A DNA stretch of 64,000 nucleotides from Vandiemenella viatica (taxonomy: Eukaryota > Arthropoda > Insecta > Orthoptera > Morabidae), in the NCBI GenBank assembly GCA_031002005.1, contig JARYHS010009186.1, positions 184,724,437 through 184,788,436 on the forward strand, given 5' to 3'. Position 1 is the first letter of the stretch. The number at the start of each line of letters is the position of its first letter. The notes under the pieces were generated by a model. The model searched no databases. It saw nothing but the letters and a program-made list of their open reading frames with translations, and was not told where the DNA came from. The position numbers and the translations under genes were made by a program. Below are positions 45,158 to 57,099 of the stretch, piece by piece.

Positions 45158-46070
45158 TCAGCAGGTCCTTGCACAATGACAGCCTTCCACACCTCCCTTT
45201 GTTCCGCCATTCTCTTAGTCTCTATATATTTCCCATTTATTATTATGTCATCAATCATTTTCCTCCTTCGCCGAACTCTTCTTTTCCCTCCGTTTACAAT
45301 CCCCCACACCGTTGTTTTAAGGGGGCACTCATTTCTGAGCACATGACCAGTCCAGTTCCTTTTTCTGTTCCTTATTGTTTTTATGAGTGAATTTTGCTGT
45401 CCTACTGGTTCCAGCACTTCATCATTCCTTACTTTGTCTTTCCAACTTATTTTCTCAATCATCCTTCATATCCACATTTCTAAAGATTCCAATCTCTTTA
45501 GATCTTCTTTGCATAGCGTCCACGTTTCTGCTCCATATAGTCCTACGCTCCATACAAAACATTTAGCTAGTTTTTTCCTCGGGTTTTTTTCCAGCCTTCC
45601 GCATTATAAATTTTTCTTTCTATTGAACGCTTCCTTTGCCATTGCTATTCTAGTTTTCACCTCCTTCTTTCAACTAATATCACCACTTAAATACTCCATA
45701 GATATTTGAAGGACTTCACTTGTTCAATTATTTTTCCTTGTAGCGTTATCATCATTTCTTTGTTACTTCTTCCCACCATCATTTAGTTTTAGTCCTATTG
45801 ATTCTCATTCCGAATTCCTTACACCCTTTGTCTAAATTCTCTAACATTGTTCGGAGTATCTTGGCACTTTCCGCGAGCAAAACCATGCCATCAGCAAACC
45901 TTATGCAGCTAACCCTCCCTACATCCACCCATGCATATACCTCCTTTACCTCTTAAAATTCTTTTTATAATTTCCTCCAAATATATGTTAAATAATATCG
46001 CTGACAAACAACATCCCCGTCATACACCTCTTCCAATCTTTCCTTCTTCTATTACAAGAATTTGATTTTT
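45150..46070 (-). pseudogene. LINE relic, RT and C-terminal region (family L3)
   Basis: Minus strand, high to low: IGRGV then GCCLSAILFNIYLEEIIK (RT motif B region, about 46040-45950), a degenerate FADD region (about 45900), then MIEKISWKDKVRNDEVLE and NWTGHVLRNECPLKTTV (45462-45154). The latter is the well-known C-terminal signature KISWxDRVRNEEVLxRV...NWIGHIL of a broad LINE group often annotated as endonuclease-reverse transcriptase. Multiple frameshifts. The copy at 52690-53700 is of the same type. Confidence 0.75.
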
Positions 46071-46240
46071 TATTCTTTTTTTATTTATTTTAAAAAAAAA
46101 ACATTAACAGTTACGCCCACATATCCAAATTAAAACATTCCTTAGGGAAAACTGCCGTCAAGGGAGCAGGAAGTTAATAGAATTAAAAAAAAATTAAAAA
46201 AACAAAAAATTTCTATACATTAACATGGTAGTTGATTCAC

Positions 46241-46481
46241 TTTTTTATTTATAGCTTTACGCCTTGTCGACGTGGAGGTCATTAGAGGCAGGAGAAGACT
46301 GGGAGCAAGGAATAGGAAGAAAATCTGCTACAGCTCTTTGAAGGAACCATCCCGGCATTCGTCTGGAGTGATTTGGAAAAATCATGGAAAATCGCAATTT
46401 GAATAGCCAGACGGGAATTCGAACTCGGGTCTTCCAGAATATGAGGTCAGACCGTTACCGCTCACCTATCACATTAGATGT
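46241..46481 (-). mobile_element. SINE family 2, antisense copy with target duplication
   Basis: TTGATTCAC at 46232-46240 and 46482-46490 flank the element. On the minus strand the tRNA-like head has GTGAGCGGTAACGGTCTG and GAGTTCGAATTCC (B box). The core GCGATTTTCCATGATTT and AATGCCGGGATGGTTCC is shared with the copy at 28031. Confidence 0.8.
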
Positions 46482-46490
46482 TTGATTCAC

Positions 46491-47229
46491 CAGAATCATG
46501 ATAGTAAGATTAATGTTATACTATCTACTGCCCACTCAGTGCAAGTCACAAACTTTTAATCATGACTTTTTGAGATAGCTAAATTCAGTGCTATGAAAGT
46601 TGCTAAGTTATCTAATCAACCTTTATCCAGAAAGTATTCATAAAGAGTAAGGAACATTTGAGGTCATTTTCAGAGGCATTACCTTCAAGGAGATGATATG
46701 GCCCTTTGCACAGGTGTCGTGGCGGTGCCAGGTTAAAGGCCTGTGCTGGGGAGGCAGTGATTAAATTTGCGTGCAGCTATTACCGGCGTTAGATATCATC
46801 GCCAGGCCATACCGCACGCTTTGACGGCACGAGTTCTCGAGTTAAGGAGATGAGTCTGCGCTTTAGTTGCTCATCAACGTCCAATGCGCTTTTCGTTGCC
46901 TTCCTTTCTGTTAGCCCTTCGCGGTGTCTTCTGAGAAGAAAAGAGTTTAACCCCTCCCCACTCATTCCAGATTCTGTACCCTTCCCTCTCCTCCAATCCG
47001 TTTTCCTTTGTGATATTAAGGAGCGTTCCTTTGAGCCTGAAATAGTCCATTGCTGGTGTCAAGACAGGCAGTCCAGGACATTATCACTTAGAAGAGAGAT
47101 CTACTGAGCGAATATCATTGACATAACACAAAATCGCACACACAGCTGACGTATTACATTTCCAGATTAATGTATTTCTTTTGTAGGTGTAGCAGACGAT
47201 CAAAGAATTGGTTAATTATTTATTTATCG
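46491..47229. other. Unassigned interval; GC-richer part 46700-47060
   Basis: Frames of 85 (plus, 46850-47107) and 62 (minus) codons overlap and show no recognised domain. Confidence 0.4.
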
Positions 47230-48180
47230 TATGATTTAACAAGGTACACACTAGGCTAGAACAAATGTACAAATCACAAGCTTGTACAATTTCATATCTC
47301 TAATGTTTTTATCCAGCCAGCTGCACTGATTGACGCATCGTGTATTTCCGCTATTGTTCCCTTGTAGGTCTGAAGAAGACAATCAGAAACGCTGTGCTTG
47401 ATTGTCTATAAGGTGGCTCCACAGTCACAATTTACAGAATCTGTCCATCCCCATTTGTGCAATAAGTAGGCGCATCTGCCTTGTCCTGTTTCAATCCGAT
47501 TAATGATTCTCCAATGCCATCTGTGGAGATCGAAACCTTGTAACCGTACTGAGGGGTCCTGAACTAAAGTTTTATGAGCTACAGGTGACTGTTCCCATTG
47601 AGTTTTCCCCAGCTTGTTGACGTTGAAGGAGGATTCTATAAGGTTTATTGCTATGCGCCATGGCGGTTTTCTTGATTTTAAGCGTTGGTGTTTTGCTTGA
47701 ATAATGTCTTGATGTGTAGGCAGCTAAGGGTTCTTCAGGATACTTTTCCAGATTTTTAAGAGAGCTTCTTACCTTCTTAGTGCTGGAGGTGAGATGTTAC
47801 ATAGCACTGGAAGCCATATGGTGTTCGTACTCTGAATACATTCCGTAATTATCCTCATTGCCTAATTCAGTTGCACATCTATCTTCTTTGTGTGGGCACT
47901 ATTGTTCCAGGATGGGCAGCAGTATTCAGCAACAGAGTATGACATAACTAAGGCTGTGGATCTTAGAACATGAGCACTGGCTCCCCACGAAGTACCTGCA
48001 AGGTTTTGAAGAATATTATTTTGACTTTGGCAGCCACGTCTGAGAGATATTGCTTGAAAGTTAAAGTTCTGTCCAGTGTTATACTCTGATATTTTGGTGT
48101 GCTGCAATACGGCAAGAGTTGGTCTCTGAATTCGAGTTCTCGTTTATAGTGCCATTGTCTGTTTCGCAAGTGAAATTAGT
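47230..48180 (-). pseudogene. LINE relic, C-terminal region (family L4, jockey/CR1-like)
   Basis: Minus strand, high to low: SITLDRTLTFKQYLSDVAAK (48090-48010), the post-RT LGVxLDRxLTFxxH motif; AGTSWGASAHVLRSTALVMSYSVAEYCCPSW (47990-47900), the GTxWGAxxxxLRTSALALxYSxAEYxxPxW signature; and DLHRWHWRIINRIETGQGRCAYLLHKWGW followed by NCDCGAT (47550-47420), the zinc-binding tail. Frame changes occur near 48010 and 47860. It is 5'-truncated, with no palm domain present. Confidence 0.8.
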
Positions 48181-49033
48181 ATTATGCCTTTAAGATAAAA
48201 AAAAATTAAAAAATCTGTTCGGTACAAAAGCTTCTCGTGCCTCCGATTGGGATCTTTCTTATCTGCGTTATTGAAACTACATATTTGCTTCTTTTACGCT
48301 CTAAATTTGTTAACTATTAGGCGTGAGTAAATTATTGATAGTGAAAAGGCTTCTGTAAGGTTTGAAAGGTTTTAAACTAATCATTTATCTCTAATTACTT
48401 CCCATTACGAAAATATGTTAGTCCACACGGGCAGGAATACTGCATTAAGAGCACAGACCAACATCAGTATAGAAACAGAGTTTATGTACTGCCTCTTGGA
48501 AAATTTTAATGCTTATACGAGTCAAGTATCATTCCTAAATGTAATATGTGCATCTTATAAAATTGTGTAGTAATGAGCTAATTAAAAATACGGAAAAACT
48601 GATTCTCATTTGTTCTAAAAATTTAATGGATATTGTTTGTAGTTTACAAACCATTCGTGGTAGGTACGAACACGGGAAGTGGTATGTATCCACATAATAA
48701 ACAACATGCATTTCATAGTGAGGGAATAACCACAAAAATAAGTGGTTATTTGTAACGGCAGCATATTAGTGAGTTCATTTTCTTCATAATATGTCTGTCA
48801 TTTGATTATAAGTTTTGATATATTGAACGCAAGATAAAAACCGCGGTGTCAACTAAATAACAAGTTATGGGAGTGGGAAGTAGTTCTAATATTCTACTAG
48901 TTAGTATAAAAATTATGGAAAATGTCTGTTTCGAATGATTAAATCCAATGGAGAGGCTGAATTTCATACGCTTTATATTAGTTAGACTTATGTATGTACG
49001 AATGTAACGGAATCTTTCATTTGTGTCAGAGTT
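48181..49033. other. Interval without recognised features
   Basis: AT-rich; short frames only. Confidence 0.5.
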
Positions 49034-49375
49034 ATTTGAAATTTGACACACGAATTAAAAATTGACAAATAATTCCAAAGAAACGTCTTGTTATTTTTAT
49101 TACTTTGACAGTAACCATAGAAAAATAGTTAAATGTGGTGGAATTTTGCAATTAAATTTTAACCCAATTCCAAATGTTCGAATTGTTTGAAATTTTTTAC
49201 ACGTATTAAGAACCGATGGCAGTGCAATAATTTCATAGCTATGATCTGATATTCTCATTACTTTGGCAGTAACAGTAGAAAAGTGTTTGAATGTAATATA
49301 ATGTTGTAAGTGAATTTTAACCCATTTGAGATGTCCGAATTGTTTGGAACTTTGTACAAAAATAAAATTATAGTT
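49034..49375 (+). repeat. Diverged tandem repeat, units of about 155 bp
   Basis: TTTGAAATTTGAC at 49034, TTTGAAATTTTTT at 49186 and TTTGGAACTTTGT at 49342 begin successive units. Each unit is followed by ATTACTTTG.CAGTAAC and TTTTAACCCA.T. Two full units and the start of a third are visible. Confidence 0.7.
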
Positions 49376-49427
49376 TTAAAATACTAAAGAAAACACGCTT
49401 TGGTAGCAATGTGAATTGAAAAGTTGA

Positions 49428-49925
49428 AAATAAAATTATAGCTTAAAAAACTAAATTACATGCTTTTGTAGCAGCAATGTGAACTAAAATGTTAAAAATA
49501 ATCTTTAAATATAACAATTTTGTTCAACAGCGCTAGGATGTCCCACAATTCAGTATAACTTGTTTTTGTATAAGCTTAAAATTAGAATAAAGTCACTGAT
49601 TAAAAAATTAACTTTGATGTGAGAAAAGCGTGGGATGCTCTCTCCTTATTCATAATAACTATACTACCTTTATGAGCAGCTAGATAAGAAAACTTTAAGA
49701 TTACTGATATATAGCAACCCACACTTTTTTTACATTAAAGTTAATTTTTTAATCATTGACTTCATGTTTATTTTGAGCTTATTCAGAAAAGCTTTACTGA
49801 ACTGTGGGAAGTCCTAGCAATGTTGAAAAATTTTTATATTTATAGATTATTTTTAGCCTGTTAATTCACATTGCTACAAAAGCGTGTATTTTAGTTTTTT
49901 AAAGCATAATTTTATTTGTGTATAT
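49428..49925. repeat. Large inverted repeat (foldback), arms about 200 bp
   Basis: The left arm (49428-49633) and the inverted right arm (49722-49925) share AATAAAATTAT, GCTTTTGTAGCA, ATGTGAA, AAAAATAATCT, GCTAGGA, CCCACA.TTCAGT, GATTAAAAAATTAACTTT and GTGGG/GTGGGA in order, around a spacer of about 88 bp. Arms differ at roughly one position in seven, so this is old. Probably a foldback MITE; no target duplication was found. Confidence 0.8.
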
Positions 49926-50289
49926 TTTATATATCGTATCTAAATCATACAGCAAAAAAAAAAAAAAAGAAAGCGAGTAATAGTAACAAAGAGGAACAGC
50001 CCGGATTCGAACTACAGTCGGCGACCACTAGAAGTTCATTTGTTGCCGTGTAACGCGCAGTGGAGCATATGAGCTGCGATCTGCTCCTCACTGCATTCTC
50101 ACACGCAGACTTCACACGGGAACCAAAGCTATGCTTACAGCTTCTACGCATCATCATTTCATGGTTCCAATCTTCATTATAATGATAAAGTGGAAATCTG
50201 CTGTTCTTACACTTTTTCTTAATGACCCGGTTTCTATTTAAATTTTACAACTAATTTTATGCTACTTAAAGTGAGACAGTTGGATGTTA
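49926..50289. other. Interval without recognised features
   Basis: A short A-run (49953-49968), then a GC-richer piece whose 70-codon minus frame is not recognised. CCCGGATTCGAACTACAG at 50000 resembles an antisense B box, so a decayed tRNA-derived element is possible. Confidence 0.4.
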
Positions 50290-51528
50290 TCTATATATAT
50301 AAAGATGAATGTATGTTCGTTTGTTTGTTCTTCATACAAATTCACAGTTTTCATCTGATCACTATAAAAATTTTCACACTTATCCTTTGAAACATTGAGA
50401 AATATACTGTCTACATTTGGTTTAAAATTATCTTTATAAATAATACATGTCTTATAATTTCGAAAAATTACTGAACGGCGATAGACAGACGCGTTGGATA
50501 TGGAGGTCTCTGTACTGTCTTTCCGTGTAGCGGTCAGTTAGGTCAGTGGTTAAAATTGCTTGCTTACTAATGTTTGGGTCGGGGTCTCCGCTTCAAATCT
50601 CCGTTGGCTCTAAGATTTTCAAAAATTGTTTTTGATCGTAAGAGTCACGCCTGGGAAGTCGGTTATTCGGATTGAATGATAAACTGCAGATATCACAAAG
50701 TTACGGGTGAAAAGCGAGGCAATTCGTAGGTAGTCTTGCAATGCTGTTTGTGTACACTTTTTTACGTTACATTGATCCCTCAGGGGTGATTCGCAGTCAG
50801 TGTGTGTGTGACATGCAGTAATAATACTATAAATATGGAAGTAAGTCTCTGTCTTTTGTTACGTTTTGACAACTAAATGGCAATATCGATATTGACGGAA
50901 TTTGACAAGAAAATCAGTAGGGAGGGCACAGAACATTTTTTTTCGGTATGATTGACAGTTGTGGTCACGAAATTTTGAGAACTTATCAAATGGTGACAGA
51001 GTGACGGATGTGTGTGTTAGTCTGTAATTGTTAGTAAATTTCGTTTAGAGAAAAAACGTATTATTTAGTATAGATGTCGATTTTCTCTGTTCTTTTAGTT
51101 TGTGTCTGCTTAAATGTTTCTGACATATTTTTTTTTATTTTGCCTTCTTTTTTGACATGTCTTGTGGGCGTAAACTGGCCTAAGTTGCAGCTCTAGCAGA
51201 GCACGAGCAGCTAAAGTTATTAGAACCCATGAATCGGATGCTAATGTTGAATAATGAAGAAAAGTCCAAGCTGAAATAAAGCTGCCCCCCACCCCCACCC
51301 CACCTCACATCCACTCAGATTGGTTTGTTTCCTGTTTTTAAATATGTTGGAAATTGATTATCTTCAAGAGACAGTTTCGATAGTAGAATGACATAGTGAT
51401 GGCTTTCCGGTCATATTATGCCGACTCGGTGTTGTTTGGGACCAATCCTTCGCTACAACAACTTTCTATATTCAAATCTGGCAAAGCAATTCTTAATCCA
51501 CGCGTACGAAGTCGCGGGTATCAGCTAG
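50290..51528 (+). mobile_element. Helitron-like element H1, single full-length copy
   Basis: Starts A|TCTATATATATAAAGATG and ends CACGCGTACGAAGTCGCGGG...CTAG|T. It is colinear with unit B of the composite but more diverged, with only two or three TTTG-type units and an extra internal stretch (about 51009-51345, including a 62-codon frame) not seen in the other copies. This serves as the reference monomer, about 1.24 kb. Confidence 0.85.
50526..50610 (+). ncRNA. tRNA-like segment within H1 at 50 kb
   Basis: A-box-like AGGTCAGTGGTTAAAA and B-box-like GCTTCAAATCT; the most decayed of the seven with respect to the end complementarity. Confidence 0.4.
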
Positions 51529-52689
51529 TAATAATAATATTTTGAGAATAGTTATTAAAATTCGTATGACATTGTTAACTGCGACTATTCCTTAACAACT
51601 GTTGAAAACAGAAATTATACCATCATCGCAGGCAAAGTATATAATATAATTTTTGTCAACCACTTACAACCCCAGATCTAGCAAGGAAGGAGGAGGGGGG
51701 TGGGGGTCGGGGAAGGGCACTTGCCCGGGGTGGGAATTTCAGTGGGCGGTAAATTCATCTGTTTTTACCGTTTTAGTGTTCACTGTTTTAGGTAAAGTGC
51801 CCGGGTGACCATTTTTCTTTTAGCTAAAGTGATGGGCGACAACTTCAGTGGGAAGAAGAGGAGTGGAGTTAATCTCAATCTTTTGCTCCGACTAACAAAA
51901 ATGTTCGATCCCTCACTGCCATTAAACAGACTGATTTCTTTATGATAGCCTATTACATTTTTTCCGCTAAACCAAAACGCAAAGAATATAAAAGAAATAA
52001 TTATTAATGCAAAACTGTGCAGAGTAAAAAAAAACCACTCGTAGTAGCCTAATTATAGGTGGAAACCCAGTGATACGTATTAAATTAGGTGAAACAGATG
52101 ACTAAATCAAAAAGAAATTCACATGACACGATAGCGCAGAATAACGGCCGTGAATAATCCTGTGGCATAATTCGATGTGAGGTAAGCGTTACAGACAAAA
52201 CAACTGCTACAGGCGAGAAGCAAATCTTGAGAAGTCAGTAACGGGCAACGCCAAACATTTCTTGCACGAGAGTCGTCCATTACGTTAAGTTAACCAATTT
52301 AGTTCGTGTCAAAAACCAAATCACTGTAATTTTTTTGCTGTCAGGAGCACTTAATCTTTTCCATCTTACAGAAATAAGTAGCTGCCTTCGGAAAGATACG
52401 AACAGCAGTGTAATTAGTCATTGTGTTCGTTGTTTTACCGCGTTCTTTATCATTTTTGAATTCACGTTAGGCTATAAACTATGTGCAACCGACTCCGTAC
52501 CGTTTCACTATTTCTCTGTGAATATTTACAATGGATTGATATCATGGTTTGATGACTGTCGGAGATATAGAATAGTGGCACGTTCATTCTGTTAGGTACT
52601 AACCACTTAAAGGATATCATAACATGAAATTTGTTAAGCGATGCGAAATTTCTAGATATTTTGAACTCGCAATATTAGTTTTCACTTCG
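51529..52689. other. Interval without recognised genes; G-rich tract near 51680-51740
   Basis: GGAGGAGGGGGGTGGGGG-type tract at about 51691-51715. The 86-codon plus frame at 52335-52595 is not recognised. Confidence 0.45.
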
Positions 52690-53700
52690 ATGAAAACTAT
52701 CTCAGAATCATTTAAAAAAATCGTTCATTTCGTACTTTATCTGTCAACTCAATTTTCAGCATTCTTCTATAGAACCACATTTCAAATGTTTCAGTTTTCC
52801 TTCTTTTGGGTATTTCCAAAGTCCACACACATAGAGTTTTAAAAAGTTCTTTTTAAGCCCTAGACCAACATTTGAAACTAAAAGATTTCTCTTTTTCATG
52901 AAGACTTCTTTTGCTATTACTATTCTGCTTTTATCATCATTCCTGCTTCGGCCGTCAGTTGTAATTTTATTTCCCAATTAGCAGAATTCACTTACTTCTT
53001 CCATCGTATCCAATCCTATCTTTATATTTAATATACTATTATTGGTATCATTCTTGCTACATTTCATTACTTTTGCCTTGCTTTGATTTATATTTAATCC
53101 AAACTCTTTAGTATTTTGTTCATGCAATTCAGTAAGTTCTCAAAATCCACAGCCTGTTCTGCGAACAGGAAATTGTTATCAGCAAATCGTAGCATACTGA
53201 TTTTTTTCTCTTTGAACTCTTATGCCACATTCAAGTTTTCCTTTTATTTCCTTTATTGCTTCTTCTACATACAAGTTAAATATTAACGGGGATAGACTAC
53301 AACCTTGTCTCACACACTTTTTAGCTGATACATGTCTCTCATGATTCTCTATTTTGATTATAGCCGTTTGATCCTTATATAGTTTATAAAGTATTCTTCT
53401 ATCGTAATGTTTTACACCAGACTTTTCAAAATTTTGAACATCTTGTCCAACATAACATTATCAAAAGCTTTTTCTAATACAACAAACGCCATAAAAGTGT
53501 GATCCGCCTTCAAGTATTAAAAAGCAAGATTTGCTTCAGTTGTACCGCGATTTTTCCTAAACCGAAACTGATCTTCGCCTACTATCTCTTCTACTACTAT
53601 TTCCATTCTTCTGTATACTAATCTGGTCACAAATTTTGAAGCATATGACGTTAGACTTTCGTTTGTTTATGCTTTTTTTGGAAGTGTGAAGATGATACTT
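52690..53700 (-). pseudogene. LINE relic (family L3), RT and C-terminal region
   Basis: Minus strand, high to low: MAFVVLEKAFDNV (motif A, about 53480), LRFADNNFLFAEQAVDFENLL (motif C with FADN for FADD, about 53190), GNKITTDGRSR...KSRIVIAKEVFMKKRNLL (52977-52860), and ETWTL-like WKYPKEGKLKHLKCGSIEEC (about 52800-52760). The last two are the GxxIxxDGRxxxEIxxRIAxAKxAFxxKKxLL and LKxFExWCxRR regions of the same LINE group as 45150-46070. Many stops. Confidence 0.75.
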
Positions 53701-54659
53701 TTATTAAAATCAGTTGAAATTTCTTCTGTTTCATAAATTTTGTATCAGGTTCAATAATCTTGGGATTTCTTGTTCTCCTAGGGAATTTTATTCGTATTAT
53801 CCTCCTTTGCAAAGTGCTATTTTTCTATTTTTAACATGTTTGTGAACTTCCAGACGATAGTTTTATATTTTGATTCTTCCCTGCCCCAGACGTGAATTAG
53901 GTATTCCGGCTACAGACTGATATTTTTCGCTGAAACTTAACATATGGTTTTCAATCTTCTTCATGTTTTGTGATACGAGTTTAAAATTGGTCCAGCAAGG
54001 AACTAGATGTCACTATGTCACAGACGCCGATAAGAAAATAATAAGAGCAGATGCGAAAAGCCGAGTAATTATTCGTTACATTCTAATTTTTTAGAAAGTA
54101 AAATTTTATGTGGTATACATAGGAAAAAAGAATTTTAACAAGCGTGTAATAATAACTGCATTTATTTCTCGGAACACTGAAAGAAAATTATTCGCTGAAT
54201 TCTAGTTACTCGTATCGAGGTCTGAAATCCCCCAGTTTGAATCCGAGTCAGTCTAGAATTTTTTGCCCTTCCTAAACCTGACGTTTAACAATGCTTACTT
54301 CCTGCGCTGTACAGGATCTGATATTAGCATTCCACTTAAGCTGCAGGTAATTTTTTATCTTCTAGGATTTGCTTATACATAGACGGAGTGAGCATACGGC
54401 AAGAAATTATGTAACTAGCTCATTACTTGTCACAATTATGCTTACGAATACTACTGGAAATCAACTACGTGCTTGCTATACAATACGTAAAGTTTCTAAC
54501 CATCCTGATCTGCTAACATGTACTTAAACGAACTATCAGTATTATCATACAGTTGTTTAACTTTTTCCACGATATTGGTTCATCCACTTCTTGAATAACA
54601 TTCCAAATTATGGTGAAGAAGAATGTGATTAATACAAAATAAATTATTGCTATTAATCG
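53701..54659. other. Interval without recognised features
   Basis: May contain further decayed LINE sequence up to about 53800; the rest is AT-rich. Confidence 0.4.
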
Positions 54660-55024
54660 AATTGTTATAGACCGCACGCTCCGATGGCAATTTCCCTACA
54701 CACCCATTATCCCCTTTCCTATACCTGTCTACTTTTGCCCTCTACAAAATTCCACTTTAAATTATTTCAGTGTTTTTAGTAAATTATTCATCAGTTCTCT
54801 TGGCAACTTATTCCAATCTCTAACCCCCTTAAATATGAAAGAAAATCTTCTCTCACCCTTGTGCCTGAAATCGAGTGCCAGTTTGTGGTCATAGTCATCT
54901 CTTAACTTCCATGCATTACTCTTACTTCTTACGCCAATATCTTTCCACCCCTCATCACATTCCCATTACTCTCTTCACCCTCCACCTGTATTCCAGTGAA
55001 TCCCATTCCAGCTCCTTTATCGTA
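54660..55024 (-). pseudogene. CR1-like LINE, 3' fragment (family as at 42.4 kb)
   Basis: Minus strand reads IKELEWDSLEYRWRVKRVMG, then KLALDFRHKGERRFSFIFKG and LPRELMNNLLKTLK, followed by an untranslated stretch GGGTGTGTAGGGAAATTGCC. These match KELEWDSFQDSRRVKRVIG and the tail of the 42.4 kb copy closely, so this fragment is relatively young. Confidence 0.8.
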
Positions 55025-55797
55025 TCGGATAGTGATAATTAGCGTGGAACAATTAGTGCCGACAATCGCCGGACAACTTTCGACGACACACGTAGATCAA
55101 TTGCGATAAGAGAAGAGAATGGCACAAACTTGTCTCCAACACATGCAAGTTGCATATCAATTTAATTTAATTTAACGTTGTTAATATTTACATCGGCCAA
55201 CAATTATAAGGAACTAGCCTCGTACCCGCGACTTCGTACGCGTGGATTAAGAATTTTTTTGCCTGAATTAAATATAGTAAGTTGTTGGTAACGAAGGATT
55301 AGTCCCAAACAATATCGAGTCGGCATAATATGACAGGAAAGCTATCGCTATATCATTCTACCGTCGAACCTTCCTCTTGAAGAGAATTAATTTCCAACAT
55401 ATTTCTGTCACTATTCGATAAGATCTCAAAATTTCGTGACTACAACTGTTAATCATACTGGAAAAATATCCTGTGCCCTTCATACACATTTCCTTATAAA
55501 ATTACATCACAACGATATAGCCATTTAGTCGTCAAAACGTAACAAAAAGACAGAGACTTACTTCCGTATTTATAATAATATTACTGTGGTTCACACTCAC
55601 ACACTGACTGTGAACAACACCTGAGGGATCATTATAACGTAAAAAAGTGTACACCTACAACATTGCAAGACTACCTACGATTTGCCTCGCATTGCGCCCC
55701 TAACTTTCTAATATCTACAGTTTAACATTCAATCCGAATAACCTACGACCCAGGCCTGACTCTTACGATGAAAAACAATTTTTAAAAATCTTATACC

Positions 55798-55877
55798 CGA
55801 CGGAGATTCGAACCGGAGACCACGACGTTCGTAAGCCAGCACTTTAGCCACTCAGCTGATAGGCCACTACGCGGAAT
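55798..55877 (-). ncRNA. tRNA-like segment within H1 dimer (second unit)
   Basis: Minus strand: A-box-like AGCTGAGTGGCTAAAG, B box GGTTCGAATCT, ends CCGTCGG. The B box is closer to consensus (GGTTCGANTCC) than in the other copies. Confidence 0.5.
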
Positions 55878-56344
55878 CTCTGTACGCAGTCGTCCACATC
55901 CAAAATGTCTGTCTACCACCGTATTTCGAAGTTATGAGACAAATGTGTTATTTATACAGATAATTTTTTAACCAAATGTAGATAGTATTTTTCTCCTTGT
56001 TTCAAAGGATAAGTGTGCAAAGTTTCATCGAGAACGGATAAAAACTGTGGATTTGTATGAAGACCAAACAAACCAACAAAAGAAAAAAACCAAACAAACA
56101 AACATACATTCATCTTTATATATAAAGACTACTGTGGTTCACACTTATACACTGACTGCGAACAAAACCTGAGGGATCATTATAACGTAAAAGAGTATAC
56201 ACCTACAACATTGCAAGCATACCTACGATTTGCCTCGCATTGCACCCCTAACTTTCTAATATCTACGGTTTAACATTCAATCCGAATAACCTACGGCCCA
56301 GGCCTGACTCTTACGATGAAAAACAATTTTTAAAAATCTTATCC

Positions 56345-56424
56345 TCGACGGAGATTCGAACCGGAGACCATGACATTCGTAAGCCAGCGCTTTATCCACT
56401 CAGCTGCCAGGCCACTACGCGGAA
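56345..56424 (-). ncRNA. tRNA-like segment within H1 dimer (first unit)
   Basis: Minus strand: AGCTGAGTGGATAAAG and GGTTCGAATCT. Confidence 0.5.
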
Positions 56425-56616
56425 ACTCGGTACGGAGTCGTCCACATCCAAAGTGTCTGTCTACCGCCATATTTCGAAGTTATGAGACAAATGTGTTATT
56501 TATACAGACAATTTTTCAACCAAATGTAGACAGTATTTTTCTCCTTGTTTCAAAGGATAATTGTGCAAAGTTTCATCGAGAACGGATAAAAACTGTGGAT
56601 TGGTATGAAGAACAAA

Positions 56617-56670
56617 CAAACCAACAAACCAACAAACAAACAAACAAACAAACAAACAAACAAACAAACA
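56617..56670 (+). repeat. CAAA (TTTG) microsatellite in H1
   Basis: About 13 AAAC-type units (TTTG on the element strand), with two AACC variants, at the same place as in the 22207 unit. Confidence 0.9.
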
Positions 56671-56698
56671 TACATACATTCATCTTTATATATAAAGA

Positions 56699-57099
56699 TT
56701 TTGTTAATTTTAGAAATGATAATAATCGTTGCGAAAGAAATATTAATATTTTTTTGAGCACCGTTACTTGATATCCGCAATTAGTTCGAGACGCCTGTTC
56801 GGGCTTGGTGGACATTGGTTAAGAATAATGGTGGTGTGTGATTATAACGAAAAGGGGAATGAACTGTTGTTGTTTAATTTCTCGATTGAGTGTTTATGCT
56901 GGTTTTCATGTGTATGTTTTAATAAAGTTTAGTTAAAATAAAAATAAAATAAAAAAATAAACATGCGCCAAACGTTATTGACAAAGCAAGTGCCAACCAT
57001 TTACTGTACTCTACTGCTATCGCTACTCGAAAGGCTTTTGTAGGTGACAGCTTGTGGAAAGCCTAAAAATATAAACTAATTTTACAGACATTATGGAGC
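56699..57099. other. Interval without recognised features
   Basis: AT-rich with an A/T simple tract near 56930-56962. Confidence 0.5.

Larger units (their letters stand above)
55214..56698 (-). mobile_element. Helitron-like element H1, dimeric copy on the minus strand
   Basis: On the minus strand a 5' unit (56698-56129) starts A|TCTTTATATATAAAGATG and runs, without a 3' end, straight into a second complete unit (56128-55214) ending CGCGTACGAAGTCGCGGG...CTAG|T. The junction CACAGTAGTCTTTATATATA is at the same place as the CACAGTAATCTTTATATATA junction of the composite at 22207. Confidence 0.85.
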
